Positions 43,125 to 56,123 are shown, counted from the first letter of the stretch. The stretch: DNA of 64,000 nt from Streptomyces antioxidans (GCF_000968685.2 NZ_LAKD02000005.1:62001-126000), one strand, 5' to 3'. Translations and numbers: made by a program. The notes: generated by a model from the letters alone, not told the origin.

Positions 43125-43796
43125 GTGGCGGACAGAGTACGGGTGGTCATCGCCGAGGATTCGGTGCTGCTGCGGGAGGGGCTGACCCGGCTGCTGACCG
43201 ACCGGGGCCATGACGTGGTCGCGGGCGTCGGGGACGCGGAAGCGCTGATCAAGTCGGTGCGGGAGCTGGCCGACGAGGGCGTGCCACCGGATGTGGTGGT
43301 GGCCGACGTCCGGATGCCGCCCACCCACACCGACGAGGGGGTCCGGGCGGCCGTCCGGCTGCGCCGTGACCACCCGGGGCTCGGGGTGCTGGTCCTTTCG
43401 CAGTACGTGGAGGAGCAGTACGCGACCGAGCTGCTGGCCGGGAGCAGCCGGGGCGTGGGCTATCTGCTCAAGGACCGGGTGGCCGAGGTGCGCGAGTTCG
43501 TGGACGCGGTGGTGCGGGTCGCCCAGGGCGGCACGGCGCTCGACCCGGAGGTGGTCGCCCAGCTACTCGGCCGCAGCCGCAAGCAGGATGTGCTGGCCGG
43601 GCTCACCCCGAGGGAGCGTGAGGTGCTGGGGCTGATGGCCGAGGGCCGTACCAATTCGGCCATCGCCCGGCAGCTCGTGGTGAGCGACGGCGCGGTCGAG
43701 AAGCATGTGAGCAACATCTTCCTGAAGCTCGGCCTGTCGCCGAGTGACGGGGATCACCGTCGGGTGCTCGCCGTCCTCACCTATCTCAATTCCTGA
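43125..43796 (+). CDS. NarL/LuxR-type response regulator
   Basis: The GTG at 43125 gives 223 residues; an ATG at 43083 would add 14. The receiver domain runs about 1-125 with the acidic pair in VVIAEDSVLL and the phosphoacceptor D61 in VVVADVRMPPT. The C-terminal helix-turn-helix is GLTPREREVLGLMAEGRTNS, then VEKHVSNIFLKLGL, ending in LTYLNS. It starts 108 bp after kinase 2 and is the obvious partner for one or both kinases. Confidence 0.92.
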   Translation: MADRVRVVIAEDSVLLREGLTRLLTDRGHDVVAGVGDAEALIKSVRELADEGVPPDVVVADVRMPPTHTDEGVRAAVRLRRDHPGLGVLVLSQYVEEQYATELLAGSSRGVGYLLKDRVAEVREFVDAVVRVAQGGTALDPEVVAQLLGRSRKQDVLAGLTPREREVLGLMAEGRTNSAIARQLVVSDGAVEKHVSNIFLKLGLSPSDGDHRRVLAVLTYLNS

Positions 43797-43918
43797 CACT
43801 TGACCTAGCTCAATCGCTGACACTCTCAGTTCCTGAAAGCAGACTCCCGCACGCCAAATCGGGGCCAAAGGCTGAATGGGGATCAGCGGAAATGACAGCA
43901 CGGGGGGAGGGACACGTC

Positions 43919-44074
43919 ATGCCAAACCAGGACATATATGGTTCTTCTTTCGGGGTCCACCATGTGATCCGGCCAAGGAAGGCCACCCTTACCGACGTAC
44001 GATGGTCATGGGACAACAACCGGTCGGCACCGACTGTCCAGGAGCGCCGCCTCAAGGGAGGTCCGAAGCAGTGA
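43919..44074 (+). CDS. Possible small protein or leader ORF coupled to korA
   Basis: An ATG at 43919 with GGGGGGAGGG seven bases upstream opens a 51-codon frame, MPNQDIYGSSFGVHHVIRPR onward. Its TGA (44072-44074) overlaps the korA start codon as GTGA. A strong ribosome site plus that overlap is the standard arrangement for translational coupling. Third-position GC is only about two thirds, well below neighbours, so it may be a recently formed or regulatory ORF and not a conserved protein. No family is recognised. Confidence 0.4.
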   Translation: MPNQDIYGSSFGVHHVIRPRKATLTDVRWSWDNNRSAPTVQERRLKGGPKQ

Positions 44075-46015
44075 CCAGCCAGGTCAGTAGCCCGGCCGAG
44101 CAGGCCGAACCAGCCGATCAGCAGGGCGGGCAGACGCCCGCCGGGGGGCAGCGAACAGCGGACGGCGGCAAGGAGGTCCGCCGTCTGGACCGGGTGATCA
44201 TCCGGTTCGCGGGGGACTCCGGTGACGGTATGCAGCTCACGGGCGACCGGTTCACCTCGGAGACGGCGTCGTTCGGAAACGACCTGTCGACCCTGCCGAA
44301 CTTCCCGGCGGAGATCCGCGCCCCCGCCGGCACGCTGCCCGGAGTGTCGAGCTTCCAGCTCCACTTCGCCGATCACGACATCCTCACCCCGGGTGACGCG
44401 CCGAACGTACTGGTGGCGATGAACCCGGCCGCGCTGAAGGCCAACCTCCCCGATGTGCCGCGCGGGGCGGAAATCATCGTCAACACCGATGAGTTCACCA
44501 AGCGCCCCATGGCCAAGGTCGGCTATGACCAAAGCCCCCTGGAGGACGGCTCGCTGGACGGCTACCGGGTCCACCCGGTGCCGCTCACCACGCTGACCAT
44601 CGAGGCGCTGAAGGAATTCGGGCTGTCCCGCAAGGAGGCCGAGCGCAGCAAGAACATGTTCGCGCTCGGGCTGCTGTCGTGGATGTACCACCGGCCGACC
44701 GAGAACACCGAGAAGTTCCTGCGCCAGAAGTTCGCCAAGAAGCCGCAGATCGCCGAGGCGAACGTGGCCGCCTTCCGGGCGGGCTGGAACTTCGGCGAGA
44801 CCACCGAGGACTTCGCCGTCTCCTACGAGGTCGCCCCGGCCAGCACCGCGTTCCCCACCGGCACCTACCGGAACATCTCCGGCAACCTGGCGCTGTCGTA
44901 CGGGCTGATCGCGGCGTCCCGACAGGCGGATCTGCCGCTGTTCCTGGGGTCGTACCCGATCACCCCGGCCTCGGACATCCTGCACGAGCTCTCCAAGCAC
45001 AAGAACTTCGGCGTGCGCAGCTTCCAGGCCGAGGACGAGATCGCCGGGATCGGTGCCGCGCTGGGCGCGGCCTTCGGCGGCTCCCTCGCCGTGACCACCA
45101 CCTCAGGACCCGGGGTGGCGCTGAAGTCGGAGACCATCGGGCTCGCGGTGTCGCTGGAGCTGCCGCTGCTGGTGATCGACATCCAGCGCGGCGGCCCCTC
45201 CACCGGGCTGCCCACCAAGACCGAGCAGGCGGATCTGCTCCAGGCCATGTACGGGCGCAACGGCGAGGCCCCGGTGCCGATCGTGGCCCCGAAGACCCCG
45301 GCCGACTGCTTCGACGCCGCGCTCGACGCCGCCCGGATCGCCCTGGCCTACCGCACCCCGGTGTTCCTGCTGTCGGACGGCTATCTGGCCAACGGCTCGG
45401 AGCCCTGGCGGGTGCCGGACGTCGATGAGCTGCCCGATCTGCGCGTCCAGTTCGCGGCCGGCCCCAACCACGTAACCGCCGACGGCACCGAGGTCTTCTG
45501 GCCGTACAAGCGCGACCCGGAGACGCTGGCCCGCCCCTGGGCCGTGCCCGGCACGCCCGGTCTTGAGCACCGGATCGGCGGCATCGAGAAGCAGGACGGC
45601 ACGGGGAACATCTCCTACGACCCGGCCAACCACGACCATATGGTCCGCATCCGCCAGGCCAAGGTGGACGGCATCGCGGTGCCGGACATCGAGGTGGACG
45701 ACCCGACCGGCGACGCCCGCACCCTGGTCCTGGGGTGGGGGTCCACGTACGGCCCGATCACCGCGGCGGTGCGCCGCGTCCGCACCGCGGGCGACCCGAT
45801 CGCCCAGGCCCATCTGCGCCATCTCAACCCCTTCCCGGCCAACCTCGGCAAGGTGCTCGAGGGCTACCAGAAGGTCGTGGTGCCGGAGATGAACCTGGGT
45901 CAGCTGGCGACGCTGCTGCGCGCCCGCTACCTGGTCGACACCCGCTCCTTCACCCAGGTCCGCGGACTGCCCTTCAAGGCCGAACAGCTCGCCACGGCCC
46001 TTAAGGAGGCCATCG

Positions 46016-46023
<8 letters not shown>
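44071..46023 (+). CDS. korA: 2-oxoacid:ferredoxin oxidoreductase subunit alpha (fused gamma-alpha)
   Basis: KorAB converts 2-oxoglutarate (or another 2-oxoacid) and CoA to the acyl-CoA with reduced ferredoxin. The GTG at 44071 has GGGAGG eight bases upstream and gives 650 residues. The N-terminal gamma domain (about 35-215) contains VIIRFAGDSGDGMQLTGDRF. The alpha domain follows with YGLIAASRQADLPLFLGSYP and TTTSGPGVALKSETIGLAVS, both pyrimidine-binding-domain signatures. It overlaps korB by 8 bp. The oxygen-sensitive reaction in an aerobe is normal for actinobacteria. Confidence 0.94.
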
Positions 46024-47098
<1,075 letters not shown>

Positions 47099-47145
47099 CC
47101 CGTACTCCCCGCCCAGCGGGCACATTCGTACATACGGGCACAGGC

Positions 47146-47189
47146 GGGTGCCCGGCCGGAGCGTCTGACCGCGCCCCGGCCGGGCACCC
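47146..47189 (+). terminator. korAB terminator
   Basis: GGGTGCCCGGCCGG (47146-47159) and CCGGCCGGGCACCC (47176-47189) form a perfect 14-bp stem with a 16-nt loop, 47 bp past korB and just before the APC permease start. Confidence 0.85.
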
Positions 47190-47203
47190 GCTCTGCTATC
47201 CGC

Positions 47204-49213
47204 ATGGCCGACACCGCCGCCCCGCGCCAGCCGCCCGACCGCCCCGGCTACCGCCTCAAGCGGCTGCTGCTCGGCCCGCCCCTGGTCACCGAGCGGATCC
47301 GGCGCGAGAAGCTGCGCAACCCGGCCGCGCTGGGCGTACTGGCCTCCGACTGCATCTCCTCGACGGCGTACGGCAGCGAGGAGATGCTGCGGGTGCTGGT
47401 GCCGGTCATCGGGGTCGCGGCGTTCACCATGATCCTTCCGGTGACCGGGGCGATCCTGCTGGTGCTGCTGCTGGTCACGCTCTGCTACAGCGATGTGGTG
47501 ATGCTCTACACCCGGGCGGGCGGCTCGTATGTGGTGGCGCGGGAGAACTTCGGCCCGGACATCGCCCAGATCGCGTCCGTGGCCCTGCTGGTGGACTACA
47601 TCGTGACCGTCGCGGTCCAGGTCTCGGCGGGCACCAACGCGATCATCTCCTTCGCCCATCTCGCCGGCGGCACCTGGACCGGTATCGACCACCTCCAACT
47701 GCCGCTCAGCGCCGTGGTGATCCTGTTCCTCGCCTACGGCAATCTGCGCGGGCTGCGGGAGGCCGGACGGGTCTTCATGGTCCCCGCCTACCTGTTCATC
47801 GCCGCCGTCGGGCTGATGCTGGTGGTCGGGGTGATCCGCGGGCTCACCGGGACGCTGCCGCACGCCGATGTGCGCGCCGCGGGCGCCGTGCCGCTCGGCA
47901 CTCCGGGCAGCGGCTGGCTCTACGGCGCCTCGCTCTTCATCGTGCTGCGCTCGTTCGCCAACGGCGGCTCCTCGCTGACCGGTCTGGAGGCGATCTCCAA
48001 CAGCGTCTCGGTCTTCCGCGACCCCAAGGGCCGCAACGCCCGCCGCACGCTGGTCACGATGAGCTGCGTGCTGGGCACGCTGGTCCTCGGGGTCTCCGCC
48101 CTGGCCCACTTCACCCACGCCATCCCGTACCGTGACGGCACCCCGACCGTCCTCGCGCAGGAGGCCCATCTGGTCTTCGGCGGCGGGGTACTGGGCGCCC
48201 TGGGGCTGGCGTTCGTCCAGCTGGCGACCGCGCTCATCCTCTACACGGGCGCCAACACGCCCTTCACCGGCTTTCCGTTCCTGGCCAGCTTCGTGGCCGA
48301 GGACCGCTTTCTGCCCCGGCAGCTGACCCGGCGCGGCCACCGGCTGGCCTTCTCCAACGGGATCGTGTCGCTGGCCGTGGTGGCGCTCGCGCTGCTGGTG
48401 GTCACCGAGGCCAATGTGGACCGGCTGGTGGCGCTGTACGCGATCGGGGTGTTCACCGCGTTCACCATGGCCGGGTCCGGGATGACGGCCTATCACCTGC
48501 GGCGCCGGGAGCCGGGGCGGACCTGGAAGGTCGCGGTGAACCTCAGCACCGCGGTGGTCTCCGCCGCCGTGGTGCTGATCTTCGGGATCACCAAGTTCAC
48601 CGAGGGCGCCTGGCTGGTCGTGGTGGTCTTCCCACTGGGGGTCTGGGCGCTGATCCGGATCAACCGCGAGTACCGTGCGGAGGCGGCCGCCCTGGAGGCG
48701 GTGGAGCGCCCCGGGGACGACGTCCCGCGCTGGCGGCGCCATGTGGTCTTCGTCCTGGCGGACAGCATCGACCTCGCGACGGTCAAGGCGCTGCGGTACG
48801 CGCACGAGCTGCGGCCCGACGAGGTACGCGCGGTGCACTTCATGGTGGACGAGACCCATGCCCGGCGGCTGATGGCGCGGTGGGAGGCCACGGCGGGGGT
48901 GACGGTGCCGCTGGAGGTCGTGGAGTGCCCGGACCGGCGGCTGCGCCACGCCGTGGTGGAGCTGGCGGCCCGTACCACCGGGGACGGGCGGACCGCGCTG
49001 ACCCTGCTGGTGCCGCGCCGCACCTATGCCTCCCCGCTGGGCAAGCTGCTGCACAGGGGCACGGCGGAGTCGCTGGCCAAGGCGCTGGAGTGGCTGCCGG
49101 GCGTCGCGGTGACGATCCTGCCGTTCGCCGTCAGCCTCGCGGCGCGGGAGCGGGGGCCCGGGGGGCGAGGGTCCGGGGAGCGGGGGCCCCAGGAGCGGCC
49201 CGGCTCCGAATGA
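47204..49213 (+). CDS. APC-superfamily amino acid permease
   Basis: A 669-residue membrane protein with about 12 hydrophobic segments in the first 480 residues. ALGVLASDCISSTAYGSEEM resembles the substrate-binding helix 1 of APC transporters, and GGSYVVARENFGPDIAQIAS, TGLEAISNSVSVFRDPKGRN and NTPFTGFPFLASFVAEDRFL are characteristic of a Streptomyces/KUP-like branch. The C-terminal 190 residues are cytoplasmic and resemble a universal-stress-like domain (HVVFVLADSIDLATVKALRY). The substrate is not established; cationic or potassium-linked transport is possible. The last 20 residues are Gly/Arg/Glu-rich repeats. Confidence 0.85.
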   Translation: MADTAAPRQPPDRPGYRLKRLLLGPPLVTERIRREKLRNPAALGVLASDCISSTAYGSEEMLRVLVPVIGVAAFTMILPVTGAILLVLLLVTLCYSDVVMLYTRAGGSYVVARENFGPDIAQIASVALLVDYIVTVAVQVSAGTNAIISFAHLAGGTWTGIDHLQLPLSAVVILFLAYGNLRGLREAGRVFMVPAYLFIAAVGLMLVVGVIRGLTGTLPHADVRAAGAVPLGTPGSGWLYGASLFIVLRSFANGGSSLTGLEAISNSVSVFRDPKGRNARRTLVTMSCVLGTLVLGVSALAHFTHAIPYRDGTPTVLAQEAHLVFGGGVLGALGLAFVQLATALILYTGANTPFTGFPFLASFVAEDRFLPRQLTRRGHRLAFSNGIVSLAVVALALLVVTEANVDRLVALYAIGVFTAFTMAGSGMTAYHLRRREPGRTWKVAVNLSTAVVSAAVVLIFGITKFTEGAWLVVVVFPLGVWALIRINREYRAEAAALEAVERPGDDVPRWRRHVVFVLADSIDLATVKALRYAHELRPDEVRAVHFMVDETHARRLMARWEATAGVTVPLEVVECPDRRLRHAVVELAARTTGDGRTALTLLVPRRTYASPLGKLLHRGTAESLAKALEWLPGVAVTILPFAVSLAARERGPGGRGSGERGPQERPGSE

Positions 49214-49302
49214 CCACGCTTACTCAACCGGAAGTACCTTTCTTCTGGTTAGCGCTTCCCTTAGGGTGGGTGTACCGATCCCTAGCCAGGAGAGTCACGG
49301 AT

Positions 49303-50160
49303 ATGAGCATCGTCGTCACCGGAGCCACCGGCCACCTCGGCCGCCTCGTCGTCGAGGGGCTGCTGGAGAAGGTTCCCGCCGACCAGATCACCGCGGTCGT
49401 ACGCGACACCGCGAAGGCCGCAGCACTCGCCGACCGCGGGGTGCGGCTGCACGTGGCCGACTACAACCGGCCCGAGACGCTTTCCGGCGCCTTCGCCGCG
49501 GGCGACAAGGTGCTGCTGATCTCCGGCAGCGAGGTCGGGCAGCGCGGGCCGCAGCACCAGGCCGTGATCGACGCCGCCAAGGAGGCCGGTGTCGCGCTGC
49601 TCGCCTACACCAGCGTCCTGGGCGGCCCCGCCGCCGACTTCTCCCTGGCCGATGAGCACAAGGTCACCGAGCGGGCGATCATCGACTCCGGTCTGCCGTA
49701 CGTGCTGCTGCGCAACGGCTGGTACAACGAGAACTACACCGACAACCTCCCCACCGTCCTGGAGCACGGCGCCGTCGTGGGCGCCGCGGGCGAGGGCCGG
49801 GTCGCCTCCGCCGCCCGCGCCGACTACGCGGCGGCGGCCGTCGCCGTCCTGACCGGTGAGGGCCACGAGGGCAAGGCCTACGAGCTGTCCGGCGACACCG
49901 CGTGGGGCTTCGCCGAGTACGCCGGGGTGGTCGCCCGGCAGACCGGCAAGGAGATCGTCTACGGCGCCGTCTCCCCCGCGGAGTACCAGGCCATCCTCAC
50001 CGGCGCCGGCGTCCCCGAACCGCTCGCCGTGATCCTCTCCGATGTCGAGGCGGCCATCGAGCGCGGCCGGCTGGACGCCACCCCGGGTGAGCTGTCCCGT
50101 CTCATAGGCCGTCCGACCACGCCCATCGCGGACTCGGTGGCGGCCGCCCTGAAGGGCTGA
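49303..50160 (+). CDS. NmrA-like NAD(P)H:quinone oxidoreductase, QorB type
   Basis: The 285-residue protein begins MSIVVTGATGHLGRLVVEGL, an NAD(P)-binding GxxGxxG, and contains SGSEVGQRGPQHQAVIDAAK, LAYTSVLGG and LLRNGWYNENYTDNLPTVLE, which are typical of YtfG/QorB. Members reduce quinones with NADPH. The ATG at 49303 has AGGAGAG upstream. The adjacent HxlR repressor found in other loci is not visible here. Confidence 0.88.
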   Translation: MSIVVTGATGHLGRLVVEGLLEKVPADQITAVVRDTAKAAALADRGVRLHVADYNRPETLSGAFAAGDKVLLISGSEVGQRGPQHQAVIDAAKEAGVALLAYTSVLGGPAADFSLADEHKVTERAIIDSGLPYVLLRNGWYNENYTDNLPTVLEHGAVVGAAGEGRVASAARADYAAAAVAVLTGEGHEGKAYELSGDTAWGFAEYAGVVARQTGKEIVYGAVSPAEYQAILTGAGVPEPLAVILSDVEAAIERGRLDATPGELSRLIGRPTTPIADSVAAALKG

Positions 50161-50181
50161 CCGGCCCCGTACCCACCACGG

Positions 50182-50225
50182 CCCGCCTGTCATGACCGTA
50201 TTCCGATACGGAAATGACAGGCGGG
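50182..50225 (+). terminator. Terminator after the QorB-like gene
   Basis: CCCGCCTGTCAT (50182-50193) and ATGACAGGCGGG (50214-50225) form a 12-bp outer stem, and CCGTAT/ATACGG forms an inner 6-bp stem closed by a TCCG loop. It separates this gene from rarD. Confidence 0.8.
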
Positions 50226-50297
50226 CTCCGCCAGCGCTACCTTCGGAGCCTCGGAACGGGCCCGCCGGGGGCTTGTCATGCCGTCGGGGAGGGTGCC

Positions 50298-52557
<2,260 letters not shown>

Positions 52558-52609
52558 CCCCGGACGGATGACGACGTGCCGTGTTCGGCTCCGCCGCGCG
52601 GCCCGAGCC

Positions 52610-53557
52610 TCAGGCCGTGATGTCCTTCGCGGTGAACCGGGCCCAGGCCGCCGAGCCGAACACGGCCACGTACAGCCCCTGCAGCCCCAGGTTCTTGACC
52701 AGCTCGTCCCAGTAGACCGGCTCGCGGAGGAGATCGGCGAAGCTGAGCCAGAAGTGCGGGAAGAGATACGGGTGGATCGCGTGCAGCTGCGGGATGGTGT
52801 CGAGGATCTGCGCGGTGATCACCAGCCCCACGGTCGTGGCCATGGCCGCGATCCCGCTGTTGGTGAGGGTGGAGATGAACAGCCCCACCGTGGCGATCCC
52901 CACCAGCGACAGGGCCACCAGGGCCGCCACGCCGAGCGCCCGGAGCAGCGCCTCCTCGAACGAGACGGTGATGCCCGAGATCAGCGTGACATCGCCGAGC
53001 GGGAACAGCAGCGCCCCCGTCACCAGGCTCGAGAGGGCCACCACCAGGGTCGCGATCAGGCAGAAGGCCATGGTGGTGGTGAATTTGGCCAGCAGCAGAC
53101 GGGTCCGCCCGGCGGGGGCGACCAGCAGATAGCGCAGCGTCCCTGAGCCCGCCTCACCGGCGATGGCGTCACCGGCGATCACGCCGATCACCATCGGCAG
53201 GAAGACCGGCAGCGTCGCCGCCAGCGACGCGAAGACCAGGAAGATCCCGTTGTTGGTGATCTGCGGGAAGAAGGCGGGGCCCGACCCCTCTCCCCCACGG
53301 CCGCCGCCGAAGCCGCCGCCGTCGCTGGTCTCGATCCTCACGGCGATGCCGATGAGGATCGGGATCAGCGCGAGCACCCCGAGCAGGGCCAGGGTCCGCC
53401 AGCGGCGGAGGGTGATGGTCAGCTCGGAGCGGAAGAGCGCCAGGGCCCACAGGGGGTTGGCGCGGGGCGGGCGCGCGGCCTTCTCGGCGGGAACGCCGGT
53501 GTCGGCCGTCTCCGGTACGCCGGTGTCGGGCGCCTCCGTTTCTTCAGCCCGCGACAT
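52610..53557 (-). CDS. ABC-2 type transporter permease
   Basis: The 315-residue product has a hydrophilic N-terminus (about 40 residues) and six hydrophobic segments with a Gly-rich extracellular loop (SDGGGFGGGRGGEGSG). GDAIAGEAGSGTLRYLLVAP is a typical ABC-2 motif. Its start overlaps the end of the ATPase gene by 14 bp, so the two form one exporter. The substrate is unknown. Confidence 0.9.
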   Translation of the reverse strand: MSRAEETEAPDTGVPETADTGVPAEKAARPPRANPLWALALFRSELTITLRRWRTLALLGVLALIPILIGIAVRIETSDGGGFGGGRGGEGSGPAFFPQITNNGIFLVFASLAATLPVFLPMVIGVIAGDAIAGEAGSGTLRYLLVAPAGRTRLLLAKFTTTMAFCLIATLVVALSSLVTGALLFPLGDVTLISGITVSFEEALLRALGVAALVALSLVGIATVGLFISTLTNSGIAAMATTVGLVITAQILDTIPQLHAIHPYLFPHFWLSFADLLREPVYWDELVKNLGLQGLYVAVFGSAAWARFTAKDITA

Positions 53558-54527
53558 CGAAGCCCTCTCCGGTCAGCGCGACAAAGGCGTCCTCGAGCGA
53601 GGCGCGTTCGGCCCCGAAGGCCCTGACCCGCACCCCGGCGCGTACGAGGGCGGCATTGAGATCGGCCAGCTCAAGCGGTGGGTCGTCCACAGCGGCGCCG
53701 GGCAACGGCAGCTCGCCGGAGACGCGCTCGTCCAGGACCACCAGATCCGTCACCCCGTGCTCCTTGAGCACCCGGACCGCGTCCACCGGGTCCGGGGTGG
53801 TGACGGCCAGTCGGCCGCGGCTGCCCGCCGCCAGCTCGGCCACCGTGCCCTGGGCGATCAGACGGCCCTGGGCCATCACGGCGGCGTGGGTGCACACCTG
53901 TTCGATCTCATCGAGGAGATGGGAGGAGAGGAAGACGGTGGTGCCCTCCTCGGCCAGCTCACGCACCAGGGCGCGGATCTCGCGCATGCCCTGCGGATCG
54001 AGGCCATTGGTCGGCTCGTCCAGCACCAGCAGCTCACGCGGCTGGAGCAGCGCGGCGGCCAGGCCCAGGCGCTGCTTCATGCCGAGCGAGTACGCCCGGG
54101 CCTTCTTCCCGGCCGCGGCGGCCAGCCCGACCCGGTCCAGGGCGGCCGCCACGCGGGGGGCGCGGGTGCGGGGGTCGGCGGTGGGGTCGGCCGCGTCGTA
54201 ACGCAGCAGATTGTCGCGGCCGGTCAGAAAGGGGTACAGGGCGGGGCCCTCGATGAGGGCCCCCACCCTGGGCAGCACGCTCCGGGCGGCGCGCGGCATC
54301 GGCTCGCCGAGCAGTCTCGCCCTGCCCGAGGTGGGCTCGATCAGGCCCATGAGCATGCGGATGGTCGTCGTCTTCCCCGAGCCATTGGGCCCGAGGAAGC
54401 CGAAGACACTGCCCCGCGGCACGGACAGCTCCAGCGCGTCGACCGCGAGCTGCCCGCCCCGATAACGCTTGGTGAGCCCGCGGGTCTCCACCGCGGCGTC
54501 ATCCCCCTCGGTGGACCGCTGCTCCAC
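53544..54527 (-). CDS. ABC transporter ATP-binding protein
   Basis: I use GTG 54527 (VEQRSTEGDDAAVETRGLTK) behind AAGGGGAG, giving 327 residues; starts at 54554 and 54593 are alternatives. Walker A is GPNGSGKTT, the signature motif is SLGMKQRLGLA, and Walker B is LLVLDEPTNGLDP, followed by the H-loop FLSSHLLDE. The C-terminal extension (about 220-327) is the DrrA-like regulatory part. With the downstream permease it forms an exporter. Confidence 0.92.
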   Translation of the reverse strand: MEQRSTEGDDAAVETRGLTKRYRGGQLAVDALELSVPRGSVFGFLGPNGSGKTTTIRMLMGLIEPTSGRARLLGEPMPRAARSVLPRVGALIEGPALYPFLTGRDNLLRYDAADPTADPRTRAPRVAAALDRVGLAAAAGKKARAYSLGMKQRLGLAAALLQPRELLVLDEPTNGLDPQGMREIRALVRELAEEGTTVFLSSHLLDEIEQVCTHAAVMAQGRLIAQGTVAELAAGSRGRLAVTTPDPVDAVRVLKEHGVTDLVVLDERVSGELPLPGAAVDDPPLELADLNAALVRAGVRVRAFGAERASLEDAFVALTGEGFDVAG

Positions 54528-54547
54528 GGGCTCCCCTTCGTTCTGCG

Positions 54548-54623
54548 TCGTCACCGCGCGTTCCGCGTCGTCAACGCACCCCTGCGGCGTCAACGCACCC
54601 TGCGCCGTCCGTCACCGCGCGTT
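54548..54623. repeat. Short direct repeats at the start of the ABC operon
   Basis: GTCACCGCGCGTT occurs at 54550-54562 and 54611-54623, and GTCAACGCACCC at 54570-54581 and 54589-54600. They span the region in which alternative start codons for the ATPase gene lie. Confidence 0.7.
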
Positions 54624-54638
54624 ATCCGCCCGGTGGGC

Positions 54639-55874
54639 TCACTTGGCCGCGTTGGCGGCCTTGACCAGGGCGTCCTTGTCGACCGCGCCGACGAACACCT
54701 TGCCGTCGTCGGTGAGCAGCGCGTTCACCAGCCGGGTGCTGACCACGGTGCCGGAGCCGAACTTCCCCTTGACCTCCTTGCCGAAGCCGCCGAGGAGGCC
54801 GGAGGCCACGCCCGGGCCGTTGTCGCCGCCGGGCGCCGCGGCGCCGCCGGGGGTGTCGAGCCGGGCGACCTTGTCCCAGCCGTCTCCGACGACCTTCAGC
54901 CCGGACAGGGCGCCCTGGGCGTCCGTGAAGTCCTTGCCGCCGAAGTCCTTCGGGGCGTCCTTACGGTCGGCCTTGGGCTCCTCGGTGACCTTGGCACCCT
55001 TGGGCGGGTGGAAGTCGAAGGTGGCCGCCTTGGGCTTGCCGAAGTCCACCTTGGTGAAGCCCACGTCGATGATCGCCTTGCCGCCGCTCTTCGGGGAGAG
55101 CGTGAACTTCAGCGGGACACCGTTCTCCGCGTCCACCGCGATACGGACGGAACCGATCGTGGAGTCGCTGTTCTGCTTGGGCTTGATCAGCAGGTCGTAG
55201 GCGTCCCGCCCGGCGACCCTGGAGGTGCCGTCGACGCTCACATCGGTGGTGTCGTCCACGGAGGAGAGCACCGTCTTGGCGATCTTCTGGGGCGTGGCGT
55301 CCCGCAGGTCCTTCGGCACCTCCTGCCGGTGGTCGCCCTTGGCCTTCGCGTCCTTGGGGGCGGTGGCGTGGTAGGCGGAATTGCTCCCGCTGTCGTACGC
55401 CCAGACCTCCTCGCCGTTGTGGATCATGCTGTACTCGGCGGCGTTCTCGACGATCGACACCCGCTGCTTGTCGGGGCCGTCGGTGGCCACCCGCAGGGTG
55501 TGGGAGCCGGAGATCAGCTCCATCAGCTTGGACTCGGGCGCGGCGGACGCGTCGCCGCTGCGCTCACCGCCGAGGTCGGCGAGGGAGCCGCCGCCGGGGA
55601 GCGAGGGGATGCCCAGATCGGTGGTGATCTTCACCGAACCGGACATCTGCTGGGCGTCCGATGCCGCCATCTTGCTGATCAGCTCTTGCGCCGAGATCTT
55701 CGGCAGATCGGGGTCGCCGGTGCTGGCGAGCGCCGGGACCAGTCCTATGGTCGCCGCCGCGATGCCCGCGACGGCGACCGGAGCGGCGTACCGGGCGGCC
55801 TTCTTCCCCCGTGCTGGCCGTTCTTCATCCCAGAAGCCGTCGTCGGCGACCTGTGTCGGTCGGATCCGTGCCAT
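54639..55874 (-). CDS. Secreted LolA-like/DUF2092-type protein
   Basis: The 411-residue protein has a charged N-terminus then a membrane segment (APVAVAGIAAATIGLVPALA, about 32-51), so it is either exported or anchored. The remainder is the beta-rich lipoprotein-carrier-like fold: AQELISKMAASDAQQMSGSV, GSHTLRVATDGPDKQRVSIV, VWAYDSGSNSAYHATAP, and GKAIIDVGFTKVDFGKPKAA. It is next to the ABC exporter with which it may act; this is inferred from location only. Confidence 0.75.
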   Translation of the reverse strand: MARIRPTQVADDGFWDEERPARGKKAARYAAPVAVAGIAAATIGLVPALASTGDPDLPKISAQELISKMAASDAQQMSGSVKITTDLGIPSLPGGGSLADLGGERSGDASAAPESKLMELISGSHTLRVATDGPDKQRVSIVENAAEYSMIHNGEEVWAYDSGSNSAYHATAPKDAKAKGDHRQEVPKDLRDATPQKIAKTVLSSVDDTTDVSVDGTSRVAGRDAYDLLIKPKQNSDSTIGSVRIAVDAENGVPLKFTLSPKSGGKAIIDVGFTKVDFGKPKAATFDFHPPKGAKVTEEPKADRKDAPKDFGGKDFTDAQGALSGLKVVGDGWDKVARLDTPGGAAAPGGDNGPGVASGLLGGFGKEVKGKFGSGTVVSTRLVNALLTDDGKVFVGAVDKDALVKAANAAK

Positions 55875-56123
55875 GTGTGCTCTACCTCCGTCGTCGGCGG
55901 CGGTTCGTCAGCTTGCACTCGTCCACCTCTCGAGCCATTGTCACCCGATCCCGCCATGTGGTGGTCTTTTCATCCCACCAAATCGTTTGACGAGGCGCGT
56001 CAGCCCGCAGGATCACCTCGGCGTACTGCTCGGGTATGACGCCGCTCCACCGGGAGTCAGGGGCCGCGTACCCCAAGACTCAGGGCCGACTCCCGGGAGG
56101 CCCGGCCCGCCACCGGAGCCGAG

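Noticed and set aside
55882..56076. A short minus-strand ORF upstream of the LolA-like gene
   Set aside because: It has no ribosome site or family features; the 296-bp gap more likely holds a promoter and the end of the polyprenyl synthase transcript.
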